From positions 2,852,001 through 2,916,000 of the forward strand of contig CAVTWI010000002.1 of NCBI GenBank assembly GCA_963738345.1: a stretch of DNA of 64,000 nucleotides, given 5' to 3'. Origin of the DNA: Bog-159 sp963738345 (GTDB lineage Bacteria > Acidobacteriota > Terriglobia > Bryobacterales > Bryobacteraceae). The translations under genes were made by a program, and so were the position numbers. This document shows, in pieces, positions 18,690 to 27,415 of the stretch (position 1 is its first letter; the number at the start of each line of letters is the position of its first letter). The notes below the pieces were generated by a model. It made no database searches and was not told where the DNA came from. It saw only the letters and a list, made by a program, of their open reading frames with translations.

Positions 18690-19673
18690 ATGAAGAATAG
18701 TTACAAACTTGTTTTGGCATTGCTGATGGCGGTAGCCGGATATGCACAAGATACCGCCACTAATAGTTACACACAGACTAACCTCGTTTCAGATATTCCC
18801 GGCATGGGAACGTTTACCGACGCGCACCTGGTCAATCCGTGGGGACTCTCGCGTAGCGCCGGATCATACTGGTGGGTGTCTGACACCGGTACCGGAGTCT
18901 CTACCCTTTATTCCGGCACGGGCGCCATCCAGTCACTCGTGGTAACCGTACCCCCGGCCAGCGGCACCGGCGCCGGATCCCCAACCGGCACCGTAGCAGT
19001 CGGCTCGAAATTCATCTTTGTCACATTAGACGGCACCATCTCGCAGTGGACCTCCGGCACCAAGGCGGTAATCAAAGTGAACAACTCCTCGAGCGGCGCG
19101 GTCTATACCGGCTGCACCTTGGCCAAGAATGGATCCACCCAGGAAATCTATGTAGCCAACGCTGCGGGTGGCATAGAGGCCTACACCACGACTCTGAGCC
19201 GCATCACCCTGCCCCCGGGAGCCTTCACCGATCCGGCAGTTCCGGCAGGATACACGCCCTACGGCATCCAAACCGTGGGCTCGAAAATCTACGTCACATT
19301 CTCCGCCGCGCCAGGAGCGGGAGGCTACGTCGACGTATTCAATCCGGCGGGCACGCTGCTTCTGAGCTTCGCTCAGGGCTCGTTCAACCAACCCTGGGGA
19401 ATTGCCATGGCGCCCGCGGGTTTCGGCAAGTTTGCCAACGCCGTCCTGGTGGGTAACGTCGGCAGCGGCCTGATCGGCGCCTACAATGCAACCAACGGAA
19501 AATTCCTGGGGTTCCTACAAAACGCATCGAAACACAACATCGCCATTCCCGGCTTGTGGGCACTCTACTTCGGCGCCGGCAACACCTTCTCCGGACCGGC
19601 AAGTTCCCTCTACTTCGCGGCGGGAATCGACAACTACCTACATGGACTCTTTGGCACCCTTACCGCCAATTAG
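18690..19673 (+). CDS. TIGR03118 family exported beta-propeller-like protein (first copy)
   Basis: The start at 18690 is set by the GGAGGAG Shine-Dalgarno and the promoter just upstream. The protein of 327 aa has a signal peptide (YKLVLALLMAVAGYAQ). It carries the family pattern: DAHLVNPWGLSRS, WWVSDTGTGVSTLY, VTVPPASGTGAGSPTGT, a LPPGAFTDPAVPAGY segment, FNQPWGIAMAPAGFG and a final GLFGTLTAN. Repeating blades suggest a beta-propeller. The family is exported and of unknown function. A paralogue follows directly downstream with its own promoter. Confidence 0.9.
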   Translation: MKNSYKLVLALLMAVAGYAQDTATNSYTQTNLVSDIPGMGTFTDAHLVNPWGLSRSAGSYWWVSDTGTGVSTLYSGTGAIQSLVVTVPPASGTGAGSPTGTVAVGSKFIFVTLDGTISQWTSGTKAVIKVNNSSSGAVYTGCTLAKNGSTQEIYVANAAGGIEAYTTTLSRITLPPGAFTDPAVPAGYTPYGIQTVGSKIYVTFSAAPGAGGYVDVFNPAGTLLLSFAQGSFNQPWGIAMAPAGFGKFANAVLVGNVGSGLIGAYNATNGKFLGFLQNASKHNIAIPGLWALYFGAGNTFSGPASSLYFAAGIDNYLHGLFGTLTAN

Positions 19674-19718
19674 ATCCTAACCAATCGGCGGGCGAAACAG
19701 ATGTTACAAGCCAAACCA

Positions 19719-19747
19719 TTGACTCTGTACTTCGCCCGCCTTATACT
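19719..19747 (+). promoter_or_regulatory. Sigma70-type promoter for the second TIGR03118 gene
   Basis: TTGACT (19719-19724), a 17-base spacer and TATACT (19742-19747) form a near-consensus promoter. It has the same -35 and spacing as the promoter of the first copy, so the two genes are separately transcribed and probably co-regulated. Confidence 0.65.
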
Positions 19748-19773
19748 TCTCAACTGAAGAACGGAGGAACAAA

Positions 19774-20838
19774 TTGAAGAACATAATGATGCTGAGCACC
19801 GCCACGATTGCGACCACGATTGCAACATTGACATTCTGCGCGGGCGCCCAAGCCCAAACCGGCTATACGGTTTCGAACATAGTCACCAACACCCAAGACC
19901 CACACCTGGTGAATCCGTGGGGTATCTCGCGCGCCGCCAGTAAGAGTGTCGCCGAAAATGAATGGTGGGTGTCCGACCAGGTCACCGGACTCACCACTCT
20001 GTATGACGCCAACGGCACCATCGTTGGACTCACCGTTGTCATTCCCCCCGCCAGCGGGACCGGCCCGGGAAGTCCTACCGGGACCGCCGCCAGCAACATC
20101 AGCAAGAGCAACGTCAATTTCGCCTACGCCACCCTTGACGGCACCATCGCTTACTGGGATTCGCAAACGCCCCCGGTAAAGGCCGGCAAATCCTGCGCGC
20201 AATGTCACACCACCACCGCAGTCACCATGGTGAATAACGCGTCCAAAGGGGCGTCATACCAGGGCCTGACCATCGCCAAGAACGCCACCAGCGGCGCCCA
20301 GACCTACTACGCGGCCAACGCCAACGGTGGCATCGAAGCTTATGACGCGACGTCCTTCGCGCCAGTCACCCTGCCTCCCGGGGCTTTCACCGACGCTAAG
20401 GTTCCCAAGACTTACTCGCCGGCGGGCATCCAGGCTGTCGGATCCAAAATCTACGTCACCTACAATGCCATCGCTGGCGGCGGTACGGGTTTCGTGGACG
20501 CCTATAATACCAACGGCAAACTCCTGCTCCGGCTGCAAAACGGATGGTTCAATCAACCCTGGGGAGTGGCTCTTGCGCCCGCGAATTTCGGCACCCTCAG
20601 CGGCGCAGTCCTGGTGGGTAATACCGGCAGCGGCTGGATCGGCGCCTATAACGCCACTTCCGGCTCATTCATCGGTTTCATGCAAACCAGCGCGGGCCAG
20701 GATGTCACCTTGCCGGGTCTGTGGGGCATTGAATTCGGCAATGGCAGCACCGAGTCGGGTCCTACGAACGTGCTCTATTTCGCCGCGGGCGGAGCCAACT
20801 TGACTACCGGCGTATTTGGCGCTATTGTCGCGAATTGA
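19774..20838 (+). CDS. TIGR03118 family exported protein with an inserted CXXCH heme motif (second copy)
   Basis: The start is TTG with an excellent GGAGG seven bases upstream. The 354-aa protein has a signal peptide ending at GAQAQT. It follows the first copy closely: PHLVNPWGIS, EWWVSDQVTGLTTLY, PPASGTGPGSPTGT, LPPGAFTDAKVP, FNQPWGVALAPANFG. Between the blade TLDGTIAYWDS and MVNNASKGASY it has about 13 extra residues with SCAQCH (Cys 141 to His 145). That is a canonical c-type heme attachment site absent from its neighbour. If exported unfolded through Sec, heme could be attached in the periplasm. Function is unknown. Confidence 0.9.
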   Translation: MKNIMMLSTATIATTIATLTFCAGAQAQTGYTVSNIVTNTQDPHLVNPWGISRAASKSVAENEWWVSDQVTGLTTLYDANGTIVGLTVVIPPASGTGPGSPTGTAASNISKSNVNFAYATLDGTIAYWDSQTPPVKAGKSCAQCHTTTAVTMVNNASKGASYQGLTIAKNATSGAQTYYAANANGGIEAYDATSFAPVTLPPGAFTDAKVPKTYSPAGIQAVGSKIYVTYNAIAGGGTGFVDAYNTNGKLLLRLQNGWFNQPWGVALAPANFGTLSGAVLVGNTGSGWIGAYNATSGSFIGFMQTSAGQDVTLPGLWGIEFGNGSTESGPTNVLYFAAGGANLTTGVFGAIVAN

Positions 20839-20881
20839 GGATAACTGGCATTCTCGGCGCGCCTGCCCCCAAAACGTCACT

Positions 20882-20910
20882 TTGGATTTTTGCTTCGGCA
20901 TGCTTACAAT
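20882..20910 (+). promoter_or_regulatory. Probable promoter of the hrcA operon
   Basis: TTGGAT (20882-20887), a 17-base spacer and TACAAT (20905-20910) lie about 30 bases before the hrcA start. No CIRCE inverted repeat (TTAGCACTC-N9-GAGTGCTAA) is visible between 20839 and 20940. Confidence 0.45.
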
Positions 20911-20940
20911 AGCAATAGGGGGTACTAGATTCCACGCCTT

Positions 20941-21978
20941 ATGGATTCGGACGCGCCGCTGAATGCCAGACTGCAGCACATCCTGCATACCATCGTACGC
21001 ACCTACATCGAGACCGGCGAGCCTGTGGGCTCCCATACCATTGCGCAGCGCCGCAACAACAGCTTAAGCGCGGCGTCGATTCGCAATGTGATGGCCAGCC
21101 TGGCCGAAGCCGGCTATCTTTCCCAGCCGCATACTTCCGCCGGGCGCATACCCACCGAACGCGCCTTCCGCGATTACGTGCAGTCCCTGAACGCGGGGCG
21201 CATGCCCTCGGCCGATGCCGCGCGCCTCCGCATCGAACTCATGGAAGCACCCACCGCCGCAGCCCAGGTCGAGCGCTGCTGCCATATCCTCAGCGAACTC
21301 ACCAGTAATGTAGGGATTAGCGCCGCCCTACCCCCCGCCGTCCGCGAACTGGACCAGATCGAACTCGTGCCCCTGGGCGACCGCCGGATCCTGGTGATCC
21401 TGGTCACCCGTGATCGGGCCGTCCACAACCGCGTCGTGATCTTGGACGAAATGGTCTCGCCCGACGAACTGGCTAACATCCGCAACTACGTCAATCAGAA
21501 TTTCAGCGGTTGGCGCCTGGAAGATGCCCGCCGCGAACTGCTGCAGCGCATCGCAGAAGAACGCGCCATCTACGACGCCGTGCTGCGCAAACTGACGCTG
21601 CTCTACCGCAAAGGCCTGCTGGATGTCGACGTCGCGCCCGTGGTGCATATGGAGGGCGTGTCCAATCTGCTGGGCCTCGACTTGCACTTCACGCGCGAAA
21701 AAATGCGCGACCTGCTGCGCGCCCTCGAAGAGAAAGAAAAGCTGGTCGAACTGCTGAACCGGGTTTTGGAAGATCCCAACGGGTTGCTCGAAGTGCGTGT
21801 CGGCCTGGAAGAAACCCATCCGGCCATGAAAGAACTGGCCATCATTGGGATCTCTTTCCAAATGCCCAGCGGCATTTGGGCGAAAATCGCGGTACTCGGT
21901 CCCATGCGTATGCGCTACGAAAAAGTAATGGGGGCGGTACTGCAAACCCGGCGGGCTCTCGCCAGTATGCAGTATTAA
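20941..21978 (+). CDS. hrcA: Heat-inducible transcription repressor HrcA
   Basis: This 345-aa protein has the normal family length. The N-terminal winged helix contains YIETGEPVGSHTIAQR and SAASIRNVMASLAEAGYLSQPHTSAGRIPTERAFRDYV, here split over residues about 20-80. The C-terminal GAF-like dimer domain follows. HrcA represses heat-shock operons by binding CIRCE elements and needs GroEL for full activity. It heads the hrcA-grpE-dnaJ order; dnaK is not in the run. No CIRCE site was seen upstream, so this operon may not be autoregulated in the classical way. Confidence 0.95.
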   Translation: MDSDAPLNARLQHILHTIVRTYIETGEPVGSHTIAQRRNNSLSAASIRNVMASLAEAGYLSQPHTSAGRIPTERAFRDYVQSLNAGRMPSADAARLRIELMEAPTAAAQVERCCHILSELTSNVGISAALPPAVRELDQIELVPLGDRRILVILVTRDRAVHNRVVILDEMVSPDELANIRNYVNQNFSGWRLEDARRELLQRIAEERAIYDAVLRKLTLLYRKGLLDVDVAPVVHMEGVSNLLGLDLHFTREKMRDLLRALEEKEKLVELLNRVLEDPNGLLEVRVGLEETHPAMKELAIIGISFQMPSGIWAKIAVLGPMRMRYEKVMGAVLQTRRALASMQY

Positions 21979-22020
21979 GGTGGGCTGAAGCGCACAGCCG
22001 GTTTTGCTAATCTAAAAGAA

Positions 22021-22539
22021 GTGGCAGACGATAACCAGGAACAGAATTCGGCGGGTGTCGAGGAGAATCCCGACGCTTTGATTGCGGCCTTGACCGCCGA
22101 ACGCGATCAACTTGTGAGTGAAAAGGCCGAACTAAAGGACCGCCTGCTTCGCACGCTTGCGGAATTTGATAACTTCCGCCGGCGCGCCGAACGCGACCGT
22201 TCAGAGTATGTTCAGTTCGCGGCTGTGGAGATGGTGCGCGATCTCATCCCCATTGTGGATGATTTCCAGCGCGCCATGAAGGTGGAAACAGCCGATAAGA
22301 AATACGCGAAGGGGATCGAACTGATCTATCAACGGCTCTTTGAGACTTTGAAGAAAGCCGGCCTGGAGCCCATTGAGGCCGCCGGAAAGCCTTTCGATCC
22401 GAATGTGCATCAGGCAGTCGATAGCGTCCAGACCGACGAATGGCCCGACCAAACAGTCATCGAAGAATATCAGAGTGGCTATAATTTCAAAGGAAAGCTG
22501 TTGCGGCCGGCGATGGTCAAAGTCGCAGTAAACTCTTAA
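22021..22539 (+). CDS. grpE: GrpE nucleotide exchange factor
   Basis: This 172-aa protein starts with GTG. It has an acidic N-terminus and a long coiled coil (about residues 20-75) with LLRTLAEFDNFRRRAERDR. The C-terminal beta domain has GIELIYQRL, FDPNVHQAV and GYNFKGKLLRPAMVKVA. GrpE releases ADP from DnaK and acts as a thermosensor in the chaperone cycle. It lies 42 bases after hrcA and 18 bases before dnaJ, so the three should be one operon. Length is slightly short for the family, but all conserved parts are present. Confidence 0.95.
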   Translation: MADDNQEQNSAGVEENPDALIAALTAERDQLVSEKAELKDRLLRTLAEFDNFRRRAERDRSEYVQFAAVEMVRDLIPIVDDFQRAMKVETADKKYAKGIELIYQRLFETLKKAGLEPIEAAGKPFDPNVHQAVDSVQTDEWPDQTVIEEYQSGYNFKGKLLRPAMVKVAVNS

Positions 22540-22557
22540 CGGTTTCCGTAATTTCCC

Positions 22558-23679
22558 GTGGCGAAAAGAGACTATTACGAAATCCTCGGCATCGGCCGGG
22601 ACGCGGACGACGGCCAGGTGAAATCGGCCTACCGCAAGATGGCTTTGCAGCACCATCCGGACCGCAATCCCGACAATCCCAACGCCGAAGATCGCTTCAA
22701 AGAAGCGGCGGAAGCCTACAGCGTACTCAGCGATGCCCAAAAGCGCGCCGCTTATGATCGCTACGGCCACGCCGGCCTGCAAAACACCGCATCCCAGGGC
22801 TTCGACCCCAACGCGTTTTCCGACTTCAGCGATATTCTGGGCGATTTCTTCGGCTTCGGAGACCTGTTTGGCGGTGGCGGCGGACGGAACCGGCGCAACC
22901 GCGCCCAACGCGGCGAAGACCTGCGTTACGACCTTGAAATCAGTTTTGAAGACGCCGTCTTCGGCATGACCGCCGAAATCCAGGCGCCCCGCATGGAGGC
23001 TTGCGACCGCTGCCGCGCCACCGGAGCCGAACCCGGTAGCGGGTCCACCACCTGCCCCACTTGTAACGGCAAAGGCCAGATCCTGTACCAGCAGAGTTTC
23101 CTATCGGTACGGCGCACTTGCCATACCTGTGGCGGCAACGGCCAGATCGTACGCAACCCCTGCCGCCAGTGCCACGGGCAAGGCTATCGCCAGGTGGTGC
23201 GGAAGCTCAAAGTCAATATTCCCCCCGGGGTGGACGATGGCAATCGCCTGCGCCTCTCGCAGGAAGGCCAACCCGGCGCTAACGGCGGCCCTGCCGGCGA
23301 CCTTTACGTCGTGCTCAAAGTGAAAGAGCACGCCTTCTTCGAACGCCAGGGCGACGATCTGCATTGCACCATACCCATCAACGTAGGCCAAGCCGCCCTA
23401 GGAGCGGAAATCGAAGTCCCCACCATGGAAGAACCCCATCACCTGAAGGTTCCGGAAGGCACCCAGAATGGCGCTCAGTTCCGCTTGCGGCATCTCGGTG
23501 TCCCCTCAGTGAACGGTGGCGGCCGCGGCGATATCTACGTCCATATCGACGTCCAGATCCCCTCCAAACTCAGCCGCGAACAGCGCAAACTCTTCGAGCA
23601 GTTGCGCGATACGCTGCCGGTAGAAAACCAGCCCGCCGAAAAGAGTCTTCTGGGAAAAGTCAAAGACTACTTCATGTAG
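22558..23679 (+). CDS. dnaJ: Chaperone protein DnaJ
   Basis: This 373-aa protein starts with GTG and has full DnaJ architecture. The J domain carries the HPD motif at residues 33-35. A Gly/Phe-rich linker (FGFGDLFGGGGG) is followed by four zinc-binding CXXCXGXG-type repeats (CDRC, CPTC, CHTC, CRQC) at about 140-205. The two C-terminal beta domains end in VKDYFM. It stimulates the DnaK ATPase and binds unfolded clients. It is the third gene of the hrcA-grpE-dnaJ unit. A CTGGGT/ACCCAG hairpin (23682-23695) just after the stop may mark the transcript end, although no T-run follows. Confidence 0.96.
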   Translation: MAKRDYYEILGIGRDADDGQVKSAYRKMALQHHPDRNPDNPNAEDRFKEAAEAYSVLSDAQKRAAYDRYGHAGLQNTASQGFDPNAFSDFSDILGDFFGFGDLFGGGGGRNRRNRAQRGEDLRYDLEISFEDAVFGMTAEIQAPRMEACDRCRATGAEPGSGSTTCPTCNGKGQILYQQSFLSVRRTCHTCGGNGQIVRNPCRQCHGQGYRQVVRKLKVNIPPGVDDGNRLRLSQEGQPGANGGPAGDLYVVLKVKEHAFFERQGDDLHCTIPINVGQAALGAEIEVPTMEEPHHLKVPEGTQNGAQFRLRHLGVPSVNGGGRGDIYVHIDVQIPSKLSREQRKLFEQLRDTLPVENQPAEKSLLGKVKDYFM

Positions 23680-23686
23680 ACCTGGG

Positions 23687-23893
23687 TCAACCCAGTTCGC
23701 CCTCAGCACTGATCGGTTTCTTGTGCTTCGGTTTCAAGCGCTCGGCCTTGGGCAGAATGGGCTTGGTAGCCGGAACCGTCCCTACCCTCTCGCGGGCCAG
23801 TTTGCGCACTTCCTTTTTCAGATCGAACTTCTCCTTCTTACGCGCCAAGGCTGCCCCCTTTCCGCTTTGAGTATAGCGCGGCGGCTGAAACAT
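23687..23893 (-). CDS. Small basic hypothetical protein
   Basis: This is a 68-aa, very Lys/Arg-rich protein (KKEKFDLKKEVRKLARERVG, with a PKHKKP segment near the C-terminus). It has a GAGCGG ribosome-site-like sequence just upstream of its ATG, faces dnaJ, and its stop lies inside the shared hairpin. It has no membrane segment and no recognised family. It could be an RNA- or DNA-binding small protein, but basic codon bias alone is weak proof that it is real. Confidence 0.5.
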   Translation of the reverse strand: MFQPPRYTQSGKGAALARKKEKFDLKKEVRKLARERVGTVPATKPILPKAERLKPKHKKPISAEGELG

Positions 23894-24024
23894 TTCCGCT
23901 CAATTGTGTTCCGCCGCAAAAGTACTAGGCCGCATCCAACGATGCCGGGCCTGCAAACGCCCGCACTACAATGGGTCCCAACGATTCATCGCTATAAATC
24001 CACACAACGTGCAATCTCGTACTG

Positions 24025-24053
24025 TTGTTAGCGCCTGTTTTGTGATGTACCAT
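24025..24053 (+). promoter_or_regulatory. Possible promoter of the alpha/beta hydrolase gene
   Basis: TTGTTA (24025-24030), a 17-base spacer and TACCAT (24048-24053) lie about 30 bases before the ATG at 24085, which is preceded by GGGGAGCG. Confidence 0.4.
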
Positions 24054-24084
24054 TGTCTTCTATCCGCTGGGGAGCGAACTGAGT

Positions 24085-24966
24085 ATGCCGAAGATCAAAG
24101 CCAACGATATTGACTTGCATTACATCACCGTGGGCACCGGGCCCGACGTGGTAATGCTGCATGGCTTCCTCGGCAACCTGGCCGTCTGGCACCTCTACAT
24201 GGCTCCTATCCTCCGCCGTGAATATCGCGTCACTACCTACGATCTCCGCGGGCATGGCTACAGCCAGGTAACGCCCACTGGATATACAGCCGCCGACATG
24301 GTCGAGGACCTTCGCTGCTTTCTGGATGCCATGGGCATTGAGCGCGCCACCCTGGTAGGCCACAGTTTTGGCGCCGATGTAGCCATGTATTTCAGCCTCA
24401 AGTATCCGGAACGCGTCGCCAAACTCGTGGCGCTCGAACCCGGCCTCGCCGCCCTGGTCCACCTGCGTAACGACAAAGACTGGATCGGCTGGTCCGCCTG
24501 GGTATCGAAACTGGAGGAACTGGGCATCAAAGTTCCCGAAGACAAGCGCAACGATGCCGAATTCCTATTGCAACTCAGCCTCGAAACGCCGAAGTTCTAC
24601 GGCCCCGCCCGCGGCCTGCCGCGCAACCGCGAGCCCCTCCTCCACCTGATCAAAAACACTACACTGCTGAAGGATTATGAAGTGGTCGGCGACATGACCC
24701 TAGACGCCGTGCGCACCATCGAGACCCCCACCCTGCTGGTTTATGGCAATGACTCCCACTTCATCAGCTCTTACGACTTCCTGCATACAGCGCTTCCCAA
24801 CTGTAAGCCCGTATTGCTGCCCGGTGGCGAACATTTCGGACCTCTGGAACAGCCCGAACTTCTCACCGGTCACATCCAGCAATTCCTACGGGGTCCCGCA
24901 CCCGTAGGCAGTCTGCCGCCCCTAGGCGATGTCGGCCAGGCCGCCAACCTGCTGGCCGACTGTTAA
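24085..24966 (+). CDS. Alpha/beta hydrolase
   Basis: This 293-aa protein has the oxyanion region MLHGFLGNLAVWH, the nucleophile elbow GHSFGAD (Ser about residue 94), a late Asp in LVYGNDSHF and the catalytic His in GGEHFGPLEQP. It is cytoplasmic, with no signal peptide. The substrate is unknown; family members include esterases, epoxide hydrolases and dehalogenases. Its stop overlaps the stop of the convergent glycosyltransferase gene (shared TTAA at 24963-24966), so the genes abut with no terminator between them. Confidence 0.9.
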   Translation: MPKIKANDIDLHYITVGTGPDVVMLHGFLGNLAVWHLYMAPILRREYRVTTYDLRGHGYSQVTPTGYTAADMVEDLRCFLDAMGIERATLVGHSFGADVAMYFSLKYPERVAKLVALEPGLAALVHLRNDKDWIGWSAWVSKLEELGIKVPEDKRNDAEFLLQLSLETPKFYGPARGLPRNREPLLHLIKNTTLLKDYEVVGDMTLDAVRTIETPTLLVYGNDSHFISSYDFLHTALPNCKPVLLPGGEHFGPLEQPELLTGHIQQFLRGPAPVGSLPPLGDVGQAANLLADC

Positions 24967-26258
24967 CCGGCAGGAGCCTTCGCGCTTTCCGCGATTTCCT
25001 CGACCAGCATCGCCGCCCTCTGGGGCCCGCCACAACACGCCAGCGCCGCGCCCATCCGGATGGCTCGCTCCCGAAACGAATTCTCGCGTATCACCCGCAT
25101 CACCGCTGCCTGCATCCGCGCCGGTGTGGGACGCCACGGCGCAATCCGTATTCCCGTACCCGTTTCGTCCACCCGCCAGGCCATCTCCGCCTGATCCCAT
25201 ATGGATGGCAACACCACCGTGGGTATACCCGCCCGCAGCGCCGCCAGTACGGATTCGGAATTGCCATTCGTCACCAGTACGTCCGCCATGGGCAGAACGT
25301 CGCTCAGCGGCGCGTGCGGCTTCAGCATGACGTTAGCCGCCAGCGGCCCCAGACCGAGTTTGTCTATATCGCGGCCGTCGCCGGCCAACAAAATCACAGT
25401 CAATGGAAGCCCCGCCAACCCGCTCGCTGCCATCCGCAGCACTTTCGGTTCGTGCGTATACAGCGCGCCTTCATCCACCACCACCACGGGTTGATGATGC
25501 GGCACTTCTCCCAGCCACCCCGGCGCAGCCTGACCTGCCTGCTTATCCCACAAACAAGGACCCACATACCGCACCGCCCCCGGAAGGTCGCTCCGGTTCT
25601 TATCGAACTCCGGTGCGCTGGGCACCAGGTAAAGCGGCAGCGTCCCCGTATACTGGTTCACGCTCATCTTGAGCGGCGCGAGTCCAAACTGCCTGCGTAG
25701 CGCATTCGCTCGTCGGCGCGTGCGAGCCGTAACCAGGCCCGCCACCACCGTTGCCACCCGGGCGAACAGTTCCATCAGGCGTCCGCGCCTGCTCGCCAGC
25801 GCAATGCCCTGAATAGGGCCTTCGCGACCCGGCAGAATACACTGCGCCACGTGCGAAAGCGCGATCACCGGAATGCCCATCCTATCCCGCAAAATCAGGA
25901 TCGGCCCCCACATGGCGATATCGCAAACCAGGGCGTCCGGCTTCCACGCCGCCAGAACACCCTCCAGATCGCGCACCTGCGCGGGCACCGTCTCCACCAG
26001 AAAATTGGGCCACAACCGGCGCATCTGCGACGGCCGCTTCCGACCCGCAATCAGATCGTCAACCGTCTGCGCAACTCTCGCCCAATCCACTTCCTGAAAT
26101 GGAAAACACCGGAAGCCTTCCCGCTCTAAAATAGGCAACGCCGCGCCGCCCGTATAAAACGCGATCTCGTGCCCGCGGGAACGCGCCTCCAGCGCCAGCG
26201 CAATGAAAGGATGCAGATGCGTCGGATAAGGCCAGACCGTAAAAAGAAGCCGCGCCAT
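24963..26258 (-). CDS. GT1/MGT-type glycosyltransferase with altered donor motif
   Basis: This 431-aa protein has a two-domain GT-B layout. The N-terminal acceptor domain opens with LLFTVWPYPTHLHPFIALA, in which the His takes the place of the usual catalytic base. The C-terminal donor domain has VLVTNGNSESVLAALRAGIPTVVLP and WDQAEMAWRV. In most macroside/UDP-glycosyltransferases the first part reads THGG or HCGW; here His is replaced by Asn (TNGN). The enzyme should glycosylate a small lipophilic molecule or natural product. It follows a SAM methyltransferase by 15 bases, so the two probably act in one pathway. Confidence 0.85.
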   Translation of the reverse strand: MARLLFTVWPYPTHLHPFIALALEARSRGHEIAFYTGGAALPILEREGFRCFPFQEVDWARVAQTVDDLIAGRKRPSQMRRLWPNFLVETVPAQVRDLEGVLAAWKPDALVCDIAMWGPILILRDRMGIPVIALSHVAQCILPGREGPIQGIALASRRGRLMELFARVATVVAGLVTARTRRRANALRRQFGLAPLKMSVNQYTGTLPLYLVPSAPEFDKNRSDLPGAVRYVGPCLWDKQAGQAAPGWLGEVPHHQPVVVVDEGALYTHEPKVLRMAASGLAGLPLTVILLAGDGRDIDKLGLGPLAANVMLKPHAPLSDVLPMADVLVTNGNSESVLAALRAGIPTVVLPSIWDQAEMAWRVDETGTGIRIAPWRPTPARMQAAVMRVIRENSFRERAIRMGAALACCGGPQRAAMLVEEIAESAKAPAG

Positions 26259-26273
26259 ACGATTCGGCGCCGC

Positions 26274-27308
26274 TTATTTCAGAATGTAAATGGCGGCCTT
26301 GGCGAAATCGAGCAGGCGTTCTTCAATAGACTGGAACCCCGCCTTGCGGAACAGCGCCTTCCACGTCTCCGCATCCACCGGCTTCTGCTGCGTCAGATCG
26401 TGATACAGGAAGTAGTAGACCGAAATACCGGGATGCTTGCGTAGTTCCTCCGCTGGCGGACGCACGGCTTCAAACGCGATCAGCGGCGCACCCGGGAACA
26501 GACGGCGGAAGTTCTTCAGGAAATTGATCAGTACATCTTCCCCGAAGTACAGCAATTCGTGCAGCACAAAAAACACCGTCGCCACGTCGATCGCCGGCAG
26601 CCCCGCTTGGTCGATCTTCGAAATATCGAGCGCCAGCAGATTCACGCGCTGCTGCAAGCCCATCTCCGCCAGTACCCGGTTGCCTTCCTCCACGGCCGCC
26701 GGAGCCAGATCGATCCCGTAGCATTGCACTTCGGAATTCAAACCGCACAGCATCCGCAGGAAAGTGCCATCGCCGCATCCCAAATCGAGCACGCGCTTGT
26801 AGCCATTCGCCATGATGATGTCGTTCACCATTGGGAAAAACAGCAGATTCTCCATCTCCCCGCTGCCCCGCGCCACAAAATCCGACCGCCGGTAGAAGTC
26901 CTTGCCGTAAACCTGCTCTTTGCGCAGCAGCGGCTCCAATGAGTGAAACACTTCGCTGTAGCCGTAACAGACTTCCAACCAGCCGCGCATCACTTCCACC
27001 ACGTTGCGGCCCTTCTCGGAAAGCGCGTATCCGCCCGCGGCACGATCGAACATGCCCAGGCAATAGAAAGATTCGCAAAGGGGCTGCAGCACTGCCAGCT
27101 CCATATTGTTCCGCGCGGCGAATTCATCGATATCCACGCTGGCGTTCTTTTGCATCTCGTCGATGAGCCCGACATTCATCAACGCGTGCATAGTCGTGGT
27201 TTCGAGATACCCGCGGATCATTTCGTCCCACCCCGTGCGGTACGTCTTTTGCAGACGCAGCATATAGGGCAGTCCGAAGCGGTGAACGGTTTTGGCTAAT
27301 TCTAACAA
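26274..27308 (-). CDS. SAM-dependent methyltransferase with helical N-domain
   Basis: This 344-aa protein has a TTG start behind GGAGGA at 8 bases. The N-terminal winged-helix-like domain (about residues 20-120) resembles the dimerisation domain of small-molecule O- or C-methyltransferases. The Rossmann domain follows with motif I VLDLGCGDGTF, YGIDLAP and VFFVLHELLYFGEDVLINFL. It is the first gene of a two-gene unit with the glycosyltransferase, which points to tailoring of a secondary metabolite or lipid. The substrate is unknown. Confidence 0.86.
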   Translation of the reverse strand: MLELAKTVHRFGLPYMLRLQKTYRTGWDEMIRGYLETTTMHALMNVGLIDEMQKNASVDIDEFAARNNMELAVLQPLCESFYCLGMFDRAAGGYALSEKGRNVVEVMRGWLEVCYGYSEVFHSLEPLLRKEQVYGKDFYRRSDFVARGSGEMENLLFFPMVNDIIMANGYKRVLDLGCGDGTFLRMLCGLNSEVQCYGIDLAPAAVEEGNRVLAEMGLQQRVNLLALDISKIDQAGLPAIDVATVFFVLHELLYFGEDVLINFLKNFRRLFPGAPLIAFEAVRPPAEELRKHPGISVYYFLYHDLTQQKPVDAETWKALFRKAGFQSIEERLLDFAKAAIYILK

Positions 27309-27415
27309 TGGGGTTTCCTCCGATGACGATGCAGCCAGTATAACAGGTATTTAGGCCTGAAATAGCCGGATTCTCGGAGGACGTACCATTACCCGCACCC
27401 AGCGCGAGGTCCTGT

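Noticed and set aside
20839..20940. CIRCE operator upstream of hrcA
   Set aside because: No TTAGCACTC or GAGTGCTAA half-site was found; only a promoter-like pair is visible.
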